From the NCBI GenBank assembly GCA_963556195.1, contig OY744529.1:57145080-57209079 (forward strand): a DNA stretch of 64,000 nt, written 5' to 3'. Position 1 is the stretch's first letter, and the number at the start of each line of letters is the position of its first letter. A program made the translations under genes and the position numbers. This document shows positions 23,400 to 35,825 of the stretch, one piece after another. The DNA is from Sepiola atlantica (lineage: Eukaryota; Mollusca; Cephalopoda; Sepiida; Sepiolidae). The notes under the pieces are model-generated. The model saw nothing but the letters and a program-made list of their open reading frames with translations. It had not been told where the DNA came from and made no database searches.

Positions 23400-26300
23400 T
23401 GCTCTTCCGTCACGCCAACGATTTAAATATCCTTAGGCAGACCTGACACTCATGTAGATCATTGGTCTGGATCAAGCCAGATGGCGCGAAACTTGCATCA
23501 TTGTGTACACTCATGTGCCGTTTAACGTCACCAGCTGATTGACACACGTTAGGGCAGCGATAGTATGTGAAGCTGTGACTGCACCTGTTTTGGAGAAGAA
23601 ACGGCTGTAGATGAAATGCTTCCACGTGACGTCGTGTGATTTACAAGACACGCCTTCGATAACAGAGTCTGGTCACACACCTCACAGATCAACACATCTT
23701 TGCAATTGGTGGTTAAGGTTTCATTTTCCTGCATACTCTCTTTTGTTTCGCACAGTAACTCTGGCTGCTTCAAAACGTTTAGAGCACTTGTAAATCTGCG
23801 CACTCCACTGCCAACGATCAGATGCTAGAGACTCCCACTTGTCCGCTGGAATAACAAAGGACGCCAAACTCTCCTTGACACCATCTCGAAATCGTTTTTT
23901 GGGCTTGTGCTGAGGTATTTTTTCACCATGAAACAAATGTTTTGGGAGTCTGCAGTCATCAAGCCGAACAAAGTGACTAGCCTAAGGCATCTTATTCCTG
24001 GTCACAAATGTAGCAATACTAGTGGCTTTAGGTTTCGCTATAACACTTGTGCCAGGAACAAGGCCAGAATCATCAGCATATCATAGCTCAAAAATCCATC
24101 ACTAACAAGGGTTTGGGCTTTAAATCTTCTCAGATTTAATACTTTTCCAGTTGTTCGAAACCTGATGTAAACACTTATATCGCAATCGTAAAAATCATAC
24201 TAGAGCACAGCTGTCACATAGTGAGAACAGTGTTGGCGCGAGAACATCACCCTGCGTAACGCTATTATCAATGGGGAGTTTATCTGAGAGTCGACCACCG
24301 AAATTGCATTGACTTTTCATACAACAATGAAGTTTCTTGAACTTAGTAAAAGCAAGTGAAGAGCCATATTTTCCAAGCAACTCAAGAGAGCCTCACGGTT
24401 GACTCTGTCAAATGACTTCGTTAAATCCACAAACACCTGACAAAGATGCACATGCTGTTCAATACACTTTTCTAAAAGCTGTTTAGAAGAAAATATCATA
24501 TATACGACCCCACGTCCACCTCTAAAACAAGACTGGATGCAGGAAGGACATTCAGGCAGATATACTTCTCCAATCGATTTAGCGAGAGCCAACAAATCCC
24601 TTTCCAACCGATGATAGCAGTGAAATACCACGGTAATTTCTACAATCTGACCGTTTACCCTTTTCTTTGTATAACATAATCAGGATGGCATCTATTCAAT
24701 CTTGGGCAACTGAGTCATCTTAACATACCGACAACATCAAAAAGTAGACCACATAATGGACATCACACCACCGTGTTTTAACAGCTCAGCAAGAACGCCA
24801 TGTAGCCCAGGAGCTTTATTTGCGTTGCTCTGTTTTATGCACTTAACTGTTCCATCAAAAGTTGTTACTGCATCAAGTTCTGGACGAATCCACTGCAGCA
24901 CATCCACGGTGGATGGAGTGTGAATGAAATCACGAAAGTGTTCATGCCATCGATGCATAATTTCATCTGATGTCTTCAACAAAGTTTTCTCATTTTATGC
25001 AAGGAGTTGTGTAGTTAAAGAAGACCTTGGACCATATGCCTGACGAAACAGGGCATGAAACATTTTAACATCCATGTTATCATAGGCAGTATGTACCTCC
25101 TTGGATAGGTCAGTCTACCATTCGTGTTTGTTTTATTTGGCGTACACAACGCTGAACTTTACTCTTCACAGATGAGAAGTGGGCAGCAAGAGCTGACCTG
25201 TTTGGAGATGAAGAATTGAGATGTCTCAAATGAGCTTGTCGTTTCTTGTCAATTTGAAGGTTGAAGTTATCAGCAAACCAGTATCGATGTCTGGGAGCCT
25301 TCAATAAAAGTATCTCAACACTTGTTTTGTAATGATGTCTCTTACTCTCTCCGAATCGCCGTCAGAAAATCTACCTGGTCAAAGGCAAATTTGAGGTAAC
25401 TTCTTACGACTATATCTTTCAATTTGGAGACAGCAATACGCTTAGGTTCTTTGACTCCTTTTAAACGATTTTTCCGGCGAATAGAAATTTTGAGTTTAGC
25501 TCTGACCAATAAGTGATATGTATCTCGATTGGCACCACGCATTACTCTAACCTTGCAAACTTTTCTTAGATAACCACATCTACATACCATAAATAAAGTA
25601 AATAGCCATGTCAAACTGCGGATTGAACCAGAAAATGTGTTAGTGATAACTAGATCCAGTTCACTGCAAAGTTGTAAAAGCAACAGACTATTTGCATTGA
25701 CTCCAGCAAAGCGATATTAACCAGATGTCATTGTCTGAGCCGACTCACGCATTGAGGTCACAAGGGTTACTACACTCTCGGCACATGGAAAACCGGTGAT
25801 AATAGGTATAAGTGTATGAGGCAGACACATTAACATCTTCAGGTGAAGCAAGGGTAGCGCATGAGCCGATAAGATATTCATATATCGACCAGCGGTAAGG
25901 GGGATTCTCAATTTCATTATACACTCATTAATGCCAATTAACTTGTCAATCTTGTCAATTAAAGGATTATTAACTGCAAATCCCACACCAGCCTAACGTC
26001 TCTGTGTTTTTCCATTTACTATTCCAGAAAATTGTGTAGCCTGGATTACGCTTAACGAGTTGATCATCACCAGTAAAATGGGTCTCAGAAAGCGGCGCAA
26101 TCTCTACATTGTACCTTTAAAATTGACTGGCTAAAATTGATATCTTACGTTCAAATCTGTTTCTAGTTTCAATAAGTGTCCTCACATTCCAGCAACAAAG
26201 CTTAAGTGAGTATCGTTTAGCATAATATCTATTGTTCCTGCTAATATGGGCAGCCATTATTGCACGAAAGAGTATCTGTACAAAGATGGTTAATATAGGG

Positions 26301-26434
26301 ATGTTTAGCTTTGTACGACAGCTAAGCCAATCACGCGGTTCGAAATGTTGAGATCCAGAAACCAGCAAGAGCAAAATAGGTAGCAACAAGTGAAACTGCA
26401 AACCAACATGATGTAAGGGGGGGGGGAGGGTCAT
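23400..26434 (-). pseudogene. Decayed LINE with APE endonuclease, RT and C-terminal zinc fingers
   Basis: From right to left on the minus strand: an APE start (LKLCCWNVRTLIETRNRFE near 26,180), ETHFTGDDQL, GFAVNNPLIDKI near 25,970, an LVITNTFSGS block near 25,640, KQSNANKAPGLHGVLAELL near 24,820, the RT core (QVFVDLTKSFDRVNREALL near 24,440; NSVTQGDVLAPTLFSL near 24,240; YADDSGLVPG near 24,080), then PKKRFRDGVKESLASF near 23,890. The end holds zinc-finger-like CEVCDQTLLSKACLVNH and CPNVCQSAGDVKRHMSVH, then ECQVCLRIFKSLA. A deletion lies between YADD and the PKKRF block. The YADD is intact, but frameshifts and stops make it a relic. Such zinc-finger tails are usual in this APE-type LINE group. 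Confidence 0.85.
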
Positions 26435-26939
26435 CGGCTTCTGTATTTTTACATCAGGGATTTACTTCCCTTAGAAAGGTGAACTACAGCTTACTGGGAT
26501 CCCTTAAAGCTCTTTGCTATTATACCCATGATGGGAACTAGAGTTGCTTGCCACCAGAGTGTATAAAATACACCGGTGGGTTATGCGTTCCTCATTTAAC
26601 TAAGCCAAGTAGATCTTGTTTTTTTTTGGAGGGGTTACCTCACATTTAGCTGTTCGTTCAAGAACCTTACAAAGCAGTAATCATTCAGTTTTACGGCGCT
26701 AAACATTCGCTATTCCTTAAAGCTTTGTTGGTGCAACAGTACTCAGAGTGTCCACGTAGAGTTGGTTTACATGGTAGAAGCTTTATTTTAACATTGGATA
26801 ACTTTGTTCTTATAACACGTGTCCAAACACTACACCATTAGCATACATGTACGTACATGCACAAAAACGCAAAGTTAAAAATGATTCAAATCGTCAAAAA
26901 TAAATTATGTATATATCTTATTTTACGCTTTTTGCTTAA
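26435..26939 (-). other. Possible 5' untranslated region of the minus-strand LINE
   Basis: Sequence upstream of the APE start on the minus strand, without frames. It contains a G-run at 26418-26427 and ggtgggttatgc near 26575. I cannot define the element's 5' end. Confidence 0.3.
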
Positions 26940-26940
26940 G

Positions 26941-27014
<74 letters not shown>

Positions 27015-27107
27015 ATGTGTGTCTGTGTGTGTGTATGTGTGTGTGTGTAGAGTACATTTTAGTTTTGGTTTGTTTATATATGTTTGGTTTGTGTACATAT
27101 GTTTTGT

Positions 27108-27171
<64 letters not shown>

Positions 27172-27172
27172 C
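26940..27172. repeat. (TA)n-(TG)n-(TA)n compound microsatellite
   Basis: (TA)n at 26940-26994, TG-rich at 26995-27048, an 60-bp spacer with gtttggtttgtgtacatatg, and (TA)n again at 27109-27165. The paired (TA)n tracts could form a cruciform. Confidence 0.95.
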
Positions 27173-27310
27173 ACAAACCAAACCTATGTACATAACCTAA
27201 AATAAACGCACTTACCAAATTGTACATGCACTCAACACACACGCGCGCGCAGACACAGAGACGACGGAGTCCGTAATAAAATCTCAAAGGTGCTCATACT
27301 TTCACCGGAG

Positions 27311-27600
27311 CAACTGACCAAAATGTACTGAATCGCCAAACACGAAGATGACCGCAGTAATAAAACTCAGAAACACACATGCTTCAAAAACACATAGTTT
27401 GGACACAGAGAAGTAAAATATATGAAAACACATACACCAACGCACACACACGCGCGCATGCGCAGAAACGTCAAACTGTTAAAAACAAACCCATTAAAAT
27501 GCTCGATAAGAGTTATAAAATTATAAAATAATAAAATAATAAAAAGATTAAAAATTAAAAAAAGAAGTTTTTTCAAATTTTCACAATAGCCTCACTTCTT
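27311..27600 (+). repeat. Left terminal direct repeat (pLTR) of PLE 3
   Basis: Shares with 31743-32050, in order, actgaccaaaatgta, aaacacgaagatgaccg, caaaaacacatag, gacacaga..agtaaaatata, gcgcagaaacg, aaaatgctcga and gcctcacttctt. The alignment has a few indels, so both copies are old. Confidence 0.85.
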
Positions 27601-28379
27601 AAAAATACACATTGTTCTCGTTAGAATAGCACTACCTTCTGCTCTATATATAACTACAACGGAAGAATTCCACCAACATGTAAGAAATCCTCGAAGGACC
27701 TACTGGAATCTTAGAAAATCATCAACACCGAACAAAAACATATCGAGAAAGAATTACGGACCACAATCAAAAAGTGGACACGATGCTTCATCTTATATCC
27801 AGCCAACAGGACAATTATACAACTATTTAAACACCAGCACGAATTTATAGAAAAATGCAGGATATCATATATTCACGATGAATCGTTAAAAAAAATCTCC
27901 AAACATGGGAAGCCCTCCTAAGAAAATGAAATGGGGTTCTACGATGCAATCAAAAGCAGTGACACCGCATCCACATATCAAACATTTCTTGACATATAAA
28001 CAATTCATCTCAAACAAATTCAGAGAAAAATAACCCCACAGAATACGGAAGAACTAAAAAAAAATTAAAACTCTAAACATATCAAAACTACAAGCCCAAA
28101 TCGACACACAAGAAGACAAGAAAATACAGATCACAAAGAAATACATTGTAATCGATGATAAAATCTCAAGTAGAATCAAAGAATTATCCCCCACTCAGCA
28201 ATTCTTATAAGAACTCTGGGAATCCGAATGCAAAGAGCAGGAGGAAAAATCCAAGAAAAATAACTTGGATGAGTAGCTTACCCGACAAGGAAAATACAAA
28301 ACAAACGTCATACATGAACCAAAATCACAACCCAGAATACAATCAATTGAAAACATCCACACACAACATTCACAACCCC

Positions 28380-29160
28380 TAAGGAGACCAGAAAACATAG
28401 GTAATAAGCAAAGCACACACCACACAAAAATATACATACACAAGAGACCTAATTACACGCAAAGAAACAACCACAATATAGACACACCATACACCGACCG
28501 CCTTCAATTAATTCAATCCAAATCTTCGTTAAGCACACTCTTCAACCAACGCTCAAAACAAATAGAGCTACCTAAACTCACTAAATAATATATCAAACAC
28601 TCATACCATTCCATCATACACTAACACTTACTAATACGCCTAACACAAATAAACCAAAGTACTTTCATCCACACCTACCAATGCAATAAAATATCTACTC
28701 TCATGCACCCTACACCAAACTAACACACCTCCACAAAATACCTTTACTGAACAACTCTTACCTAAATAACCCCACAATACAAAATAACCCGTACTAGCAC
28801 CATTCAAATCAAAGTAAACCTTACAGCCCCTACCCACACCCACCACACTAATAGATTAAACCTTCATACAATTACCTTCTAGCCCACCACACACAACCGA
28901 ACAGACTCCACAAAAACCCACACACCAATGGATGCAATCAAAATACTCCAAGCACTAACATTTTCATCAAACATAACCATCATATGACAATCTCTGCCTA
29001 CATAATTTGACACAATACAAATCTCATAACCACTTCCAACAGCAACAAATTCTGCCAAGATACTCTAACCCACAATAGTAACACAGTAAAGTATATCAAA
29101 ATAACGCCTTATAATACCACGTACAACACCAACTCCCCCCCCCCCCCAAAAAAAAACACA
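28380..29160 (+). other. Strikingly G-poor, A/C-rich interior of PLE 3
   Basis: The + strand over this stretch is dominated by A and C with very few G. No frame stays open. Ends with a C-run and A-run at about 29126-29156. It lies in the part of the element that should encode the N-terminal region, so it may be hypermutated or slipped PLE coding sequence. Confidence 0.5.
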
Positions 29161-29532
29161 CAATCCTCTAAACACGCACAGAATATATAGAAAGTGATAA
29201 TTCTGTAAAAATTCCCCAAAAACCGAAAGAAACAGACCTCATCATTTTTTTAGAAACTCATCCCCGAACAACAATCCGAGATTAGACAACACAAAACCCA
29301 AAATTATCAATTTATCCACATACCAATAAACAAATGAGGAAATAGAAATACTCAAATTGGGCTTCAAATTCTGCCCAATTCCCAAAAGTAATATCACGGA
29401 ACTGAAGAAGACCCTTAAAGAATTTAAACGTAAATTCAGAATAATAGAAACCTTAAATAATAACGAAAACAAAACAGATGATTCATTAGTAAAAAAACAA
29501 ATCAACTTTCTTCCCAAACACAACGAAAGAAG

Positions 29533-30210
29533 TAAACACCTTTGAAAACCTCTTGAACATCAACAACCAAAGAAAAACAACAATACGAAAGAACTAAACA
29601 CCTTTGAAAACCTCTTGAACATCAACAACCAAACAAAAACAACAATACGAAAGAAGTAAACACCTTTGAAAACCGCTTGAACATCTACAACCAAAGAAAA
29701 ACAACAATACGAAAGAAGTAAACACCTTTGAAAACCTCTTAACATCAACAACCAAAGAAAAACAACAATACGAATAAACTAAACACCTTTGAAAACCTCT
29801 TGAACATCAACAACCAAAGAAAAACAACAATACGAAAGAAGTAAACACCTTTGAAAACCCTTTGAACATCAACAACCAAAGGAAAAACAACAATACGAAA
29901 GAAGTAAACACCTTTGAAAACCTCTTGAACATCAACAACAAAAGCAAAACAACAATACGAAAAGAAGTAAACACCTTTGAAAACCTCTTGAATATCTACA
30001 ACCAAAGAAAAACAACAATACGAAAGAAGTAAACACCTTTAAAAACCTCTTAACATCAACAACCAAAGAAAAACAACAATACGAAAGAACTAAACACCTT
30101 TGAAAACCTCTTGAACATCAAGAACCAAAGAAAAACAACAATACGAAAGAACTAAACACCTTTGAAACCCTCTTGAACATTAACAACAAAAGAAAAGCTA
30201 AACCTATCAA
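29533..30210 (+). repeat. 11 x ~62-bp tandem array inside PLE 3
   Basis: The taaacacctttgaaaac motif starts at 29533, 29595, 29657, 29719, 29780, 29842, 29905, 29968, 30030, 30091 and 30153. Units differ at a few sites. In one + frame the unit reads NTFENLLNINNQ, but 62 bp shifts frame each unit. The paired minus-strand 'frames' are by-products. Confidence 0.95.
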
Positions 30211-31742
30211 TAACCAAAGTTTGTAACAAACCCAAACACTAGATAACATATGAAATAATAGTAACATAATTACAAAAGAAGCAGACAAAGACAGTGTTGT
30301 AGTCGTCATTGACAATATTACTGTAAATCGAAAATTATAGAGGTACTAGAAAACAAGGATTACCACAAACAAATGAGCACCAACAAAAATCGCAAAATTT
30401 TGCCCAACATACAAAAAAATACTAACAAAGAAAGTAAGGGATTTCCTAACAAACTTCATAGTATAAACAAGCAACTTCTACAAAATGCCTAAGAAACACT
30501 AATCAAATGAGATAATAGATGCCATCAATACACAGAAATCAGAATATTTTAGTGTCCCTATTCCCAGTGTTCTTAGATTTAAACCCATAGTAGCAGTACC
30601 AACATATCCAACAATCAGACTTAGCAACTAAATTGGCATCTTACTACAACCATTCACCGAACAAGTCAAGAGCTACATAAGAGACGACATACACTTCCTG
30701 AACTTCTTACCGCAAACAGTAAACCTCGGGAAAAGATTAATTACATTTGATGTTAGCAGCTTATATAGCAAAATACCCAATGTCTTAGGTAATCAAAGTG
30801 ACAAAGACTTCCGGATTGTCCGACTGGAGGAACTACGAAACACCTAAACGAGAAGATGGTACCCCTCGCAAACTAATGCAAAAAGGTATGGAACTAGCAG
30901 AAAAAATACACTTAGAACAACTACGAATCCACAACAAACGAAAAGAAGAACATAAATTAAAATAAGTTTTTACACACAACAATAACAATCCAGAACTATT
31001 CGCAGAGATAACAAGAAACCTAACACTGCTCAACCAAAACAATACACTTTTCAACATACTAAAAACAACGAAAATAACAAAAAGATACCGCCAACCAAGA
31101 CGCATCAAGCACATTTTAACCTCATCCAAACTAAACCAACACATAATAAAAGGGGGTCATAAAATGCAACAAAGAAAGATGTGGAGTTTGTGACACAATA
31201 TTATAAGATAACTTATACACATTTAAAAACCCAACGCAAGCATTTAAAATAAAAATAAGACTTTAATTTCTCCTCTCAAATTGTTATCAATATACTAGAA
31301 TGCATCACATGCTACGAATCCTATATAGGCACCACCAAAAAATATAACAATAGAGTTGCTTTAAATAAAAGCAAAATAAAAATCCAATAAAACAGAAAAT
31401 TATTTGTTTAACAACATATACGCTCATGCAGCAGAGGTAAATTAAAGGTGATGCTTATCTCTCAAACTCAAGATTATTTATATATCACTACACAAGAAAA
31501 AGGTTTATATTTAAATTCAACCAAGCATTGAACAAATCATTACTCAACTTACACCACATACAGATCCCACACATCTGCAGGCATATAAAAACGAATGTGG
31601 GTACGTGTATAGACAAACACCTATATGTACGCCCACACATGTGCATGTACGCATCCACATACATAGAACAGATGCATGGCACACGTGGTGTGTATGCATG
31701 TATGTATGTATGTATGTATGTATGTATGTGTACATATACAGC

Positions 31743-32046
31743 GAAACTGACCAAAATGTATGTAATCATCAAACACGAAGATGACCGTAGTGATTAAAGT
31801 CACATACACATTCTTCAAAAACACATAGCTTTGACACAGAGGAGTAAAATATATAAAAACACATATACACACACACACGCATGCACATGCGCAGAAACGC
31901 CAAATCGTCAGAAATAACCCATATTTTCCAAACGGAAAGAATATATTTAGAGAGCTAAAATGCTCGAAACGCATTATAGAATCATAAAATTCTGAAATAA
32001 TTTAAAAAGTTTTTTTTCAAATTTACAAATGTTGGTGGCCTCACTT

Positions 32047-32050
<4 letters not shown>
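31743..32050 (+). repeat. Right terminal direct repeat (pLTR) of PLE 3
   Basis: Diverged copy of 27311-27600. Preceded by a (GTAT)n tract at about 31695-31727 and followed directly by (TA)n. Confidence 0.85.

Positions 32051-32128
<78 letters not shown>
32050..32128. repeat. (TA)n microsatellite
   Basis: Uninterrupted TA for about 78 bp, starting at the last base of the PLE 3 terminal repeat. Confidence 0.97.
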
Positions 32129-32132
<4 letters not shown>

Positions 32133-32482
32133 TAAAGTATGCATTTTTATTTTTGAGTTGAATAATTAATCCCCACTTATAAATGATAAAATTTATGTGA
32201 GGATACGTATTACTGATATGGATATATTATCAGTTTAATGATGATGGATAGTATGAGAGGATTGATCATGGTGAATAAAAAACATTTGATTACTTACGAG
32301 GAAAGCTTATAACAAGTATTTATCGACATTGGATTTGAATTCGACTGTGTGTTAGCCCGAAGCGAAGCAATCCCGGTGTAACGTGTTTCATAGATGTGAA
32401 GTACTTGGAAAGAAGTACTGTTCAGTGAAATTCCATTTGATGATATACACATGGAGGAATAAACGAAAGTGATTGGCTGTGA
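32129..32482. other. Spacer before the 49-bp minisatellite
   Basis: No repeat or gene was recognised. The minus-strand frames that continue from the minisatellite run out here with unrelated residues. Confidence 0.4.
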
Positions 32483-32930
32483 ATTTTTTGCAAGGCTTGG
32501 CGAGCGACTGGAACACAGTTGAGCAATTTCCATTTTTTGAAAGGCTTGGCGAGCGACTGGAGCACAGTTGAGCAATTTCCATTTTTTGCAAGGCTTGGCG
32601 AGCGACTGGAGCACAGTTGAGCAATTTCCATTTTTTGCAAGGCTTGGCGAGCGACTGGAGCACAGTTGAGCAATTTCCATTTTTTGCAAGGCTTGGCGAG
32701 CGACTGGAGCACAGTTGAGCAATTTCCATTTTTTGCAAGGCTTGGCGAGCGACTGGAGCACAGTTGAGCAATTTCCATTTTTTGCAAGGCTTGGCGAGCG
32801 ACTGGAGCACAGTTGAGCAATTTCCATTTTTTGCAAGGCTTGGCGAGCGACTGGAGCACAGTTGAGCAATTTCCATTTTTTGCAAGGCTTGGCGAGCGAC
32901 TGGAGCACAGTTGAGCAATTTTCATGGGCA
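32483..32930 (-). repeat. 9 x 49-bp near-perfect minisatellite, open in all three minus frames
   Basis: aaggcttggcgagcgac starts at 32492, 32541, 32590 and then every 49 bp to 32884. Only the two leftmost units differ (gaacac and ttttga variants). Because 49 = 3x16+1 and the unit has no minus-strand stop in any phase, three overlapping minus frames (about 176-204 codons) stay open. Each cycles through QSLAKPCKKWKLLNCAP, VARQALQKMEIAQL and SSRSPSLAKNGNCST. Expression is unproven. High identity points to recent expansion. Confidence 0.95.
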
Positions 32931-33009
32931 TAAAGATGGAGTAGAGATAGACTAGAAGCGCCTCTTCTGTACGAAAGTAGCTGTACAAACAGAAGAGACC
33001 TTCCCTCAC

Positions 33010-33928
33010 TAGATTGCGAAGTCGATTTTATACTATCACTTCATAGTCAATACATTTGCTAATGTTCAACTTTTGTGAGTAAATGTGACACTCGAGTGGG
33101 GCTCATTCCGGATGATTCAAACCGGCATATTATTCGGCGTAATTAAGGAATAAAACCCTTTAGAAATTATACAAGTGTAAAACCAGATCAATTTTATAGG
33201 AATGTGTAAAAGAAGGAGGAAATATGAATTCGGTTAAAAAGTGATTAAAATCGAAATGTTCTGGTACTTATGTCTGTTGGTGTTAATGGCGCTTAATTGT
33301 TTAACCCTTTGGTCTTTCGCTGACCTACATATTTCTTTTAAATAAGAAAAAAAGTTCTAAAGTATAAAAGGCGTTTTTTCTCTGTTCAAAAGACTTTTTA
33401 AATACTAAAGTAAAAAGGGGGGAAATCAACGATGTCACACAAAGGGACGCCGATAACAGAAACAGAAGCAGCAAAAAGAGGGCGGTTGCGATATTTTGAA
33501 CAAAAAGAGAAATGAACTGTAAATACAAGTGTCGCATCTGTATCTAATTGTCTTTTCCCCCTTCTCTCTTTCTCTCTCTCTCTCTCCGTCTTATATTTCG
33601 TTTGTGTATCTCGACCATCTTTCCATCTTTTCCTACCTCGAAGAGCAATTAGCTTTCAGACATGAATCCATCAGAAGTCATCTAATCACGTGACGACTGA
33701 CAACAGGCAACAGATGCATCTATCGATAAGTCTTCATTCCGACACCATTGTTTCGTTTCTTTCTCTACAACTTTCTCATGAATTTTAGTATTATCCTTCT
33801 TTTTATTTGTCTTTCTTGCTTGTTTAGTACTGTGCTTTTTTCTTGTAACATTCTTATTTTCTATTTACGTATATATATCTAAAATTAAGTGAGTATTATC
33901 ACAACACGCACCCTCTCCCCGTCTATCT

Positions 33929-33929
<1 letters not shown>
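33010..33929. other. Spacer with a (CT)n tract
   Basis: A CT-rich run lies at 33561-33590. No gene or transposon was recognised. Confidence 0.4.
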
Positions 33930-33996
<67 letters not shown>

Positions 33997-34412
33997 TATA
34001 TATTATATATATAAATATATATATATATAATATTATATATATTATATATATAAATATATATATATATATAATACTATATATATTATATATATAAATATAT
34101 ATATATGTATTTATATATATATTATATATATATATAAATATATATATTATATATATATATTATATATATATTATATATATAAATATATATATATTATATA
34201 TTGATATATATATATACATATACATATGTATATATATATTATATATAAATATATATATATATATATATACATACGTATATATATAAACATATACATATGT
34301 ATATATATATTATATATAAATATATATATATATATACATATACGTATATATATATATACATATACATATGTATATATATATTATATATAAATATATATAT
34401 ATATACATATAC

Positions 34413-34467
<55 letters not shown>
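33930..34467. repeat. Long AT-rich array with higher-order period
   Basis: (TA)n at 33930-33990 leads into repeated blocks of tatatatattatatataaatatat and then atacatatacatatgtata with mutated spacers, ending in (TA)n at 34420-34467. The larger blocks recur every ~60-75 bp. Confidence 0.9.
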
Positions 34468-34469
<2 letters not shown>

Positions 34470-34599
34470 CAATAACAATTACAGAAAAATCAAGAAAATA
34501 TATATTCCTACCATTCTTTCCATCACTATTGTGATGTTTATTTATTATTCTCTTCTCACTCACTCTCACTTCTGTTCTTAATACATTTTGGAGTATTCC

Positions 34600-34603
<4 letters not shown>

Positions 34604-34659
<56 letters not shown>
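34604..34659. repeat. (TA)n microsatellite
   Basis: Uninterrupted TA. The sequence to its right carries the hammerhead-like motif at 34785-34809. Confidence 0.95.
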
Positions 34660-34662
<3 letters not shown>

Positions 34663-34779
34663 GTTAATCCAATAAAAGATATAAGAGGCAACTAATATCT
34701 TTTAATTAGTTAAACATCCGGATAAAGACTGAAGCTCAACATACTGGATAGAGCATTAATAGCATAATATAAAAACTCA

Positions 34780-34812
34780 TGAGTTTTCAAAGATAATTCT
34801 TCTCCTCAGAGG
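34780..34812 (-). ncRNA. Hammerhead-like motif (candidate)
   Basis: On the minus strand: CTGAGGA, a 5-bp stem II (GAAGA/UCUUU, one G-U) with loop AUUA, GAAA, then a possible stem III AACU/AGUU. I find no good stem I pairing, so it may be decayed or a coincidence. Confidence 0.35.
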
Positions 34813-34839
34813 ACCATTACCGCAGTGACTTTACTGCAG

Positions 34840-35329
34840 GTGATCAAATTACACTTTGAAAATATATAAAAATATATACAAAAATACATAAAAGTACATA
34901 ACGCATCAAATATGTCAAGCCAAACACATACTTATTTGTTAAAGTTATAAAATCCATCCAAGTCATACAATTTAAAACATATTCAGGAAAGATATCCAAG
35001 AGGTTGATTGAAGATTGATCCAGGTATTGAGTCACAGTCCAAAAGCGAAAAAATTGAAAGAACTGAAAACCCGAAAAAGTTATCCAGTCGGGAAATGCGT
35101 CAGCAATCGATGCAGTAAATTACAGTGAAAAATGCATCCAATGTTTATGTTAATTAATACAATGATAAATGAGCCAAATGAAATAAAAAGTTCAATAAAC
35201 TCACGTTGTGTTGAAATCATGATGTTCAAAATTAAGGGTTCAAATGATTTGATCGGAGTAGCACAAACCGACGTTGAGATATTTAGCCTGAATTCGCACC
35301 TTATTTTATTATTTCATTTTATATTATGC
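34840..35329. other. Spacer, nothing recognised
   Basis: AT-rich. No coding, repeat or RNA signal identified. Confidence 0.4.
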
Positions 35330-35357
35330 TATATATATATATATATATGTGTGTGTT

Positions 35358-35413
<56 letters not shown>
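35330..35413. repeat. (TA)n microsatellite
   Basis: TA runs interrupted by gtgtgtgtttatg near 35349-35362. Confidence 0.95.
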
Positions 35414-35416
<3 letters not shown>

Positions 35417-35559
35417 AAATATTTATAAGTTGTGTCGCCCCAAAATCAAGTATTATAAACACAGCCGTTATTGTGACTCGAATGCAGGTTCCTTTCAGTA
35501 GTAGAACACTTTGAAGACGGCTGCCTTTAAATAAGATTAATCTCTGGCTGATTTACCGG

Positions 35560-35655
35560 GTTGTTGATGACAGCCGTCTGGGCTAAGACGTCGGAATTTG
35601 AGTTTGAAACATAACTCGTGTTCCAGGGTTCTAGTCCGGTATGAATAACTTTATT
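35560..35655 (+). repeat. Weak tRNA-like promoter pair (possible SINE)
   Basis: tgggctaagacgtcgg resembles an A box and agggttctagtccgg a B box, about 50 bp apart. There is no cloverleaf that I can fold convincingly. Confidence 0.25.
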
Positions 35656-35825
35656 TACACTGACAATTTCCGAAAGGATGAAACGTATACGTATGTAGAT
35701 AAACAAATATTTATAATTATATCTATATCAATCTATATATATATATATATATTATAAAATGTGGAAAATGTTCCGACGTAATGGAAAATGAAATAAGGAA
35801 AACCAAAATATTAATTAAATATCCA

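Larger units (their letters stand above)
27311..32050 (+). mobile_element. Penelope-like element 3 with direct terminal repeats
   Basis: About 300-bp direct repeats (27311-27600 and 31743-32050) bound a 4.1-kb interior. The interior gives the PLE linker (KWTRCFILYPANRTIIQLF near 27,775), RT start (KPIVAVPTYPTIRLSN near 30,585, DDIHFLNFLPQTVN, LITFDVSSLYSKIPN near 30,750), a Cys-rich block (KCNKERCGVCDTI near 31,170) and a GIY-YIG segment (ILECITCYESYIGTTKK near 31,295, keeping YIG). The RT after the SLYSKIPN block jumps to unrelated sequence, so the palm with the catalytic Asp pair is missing. The right terminal repeat abuts (TA)n at 32050. Dead copy. Confidence 0.8.

Noticed and set aside
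31488..31974. Four overlapping ORFs on both strands
   Set aside because: They arise from (GTAT)n and CA-rich sequence and the PLE terminal repeat. No motif.
32483..32930. CRISPR-like array
   Set aside because: The units are directly adjacent with no variable spacers, in a eukaryote-type genome. This is a minisatellite.
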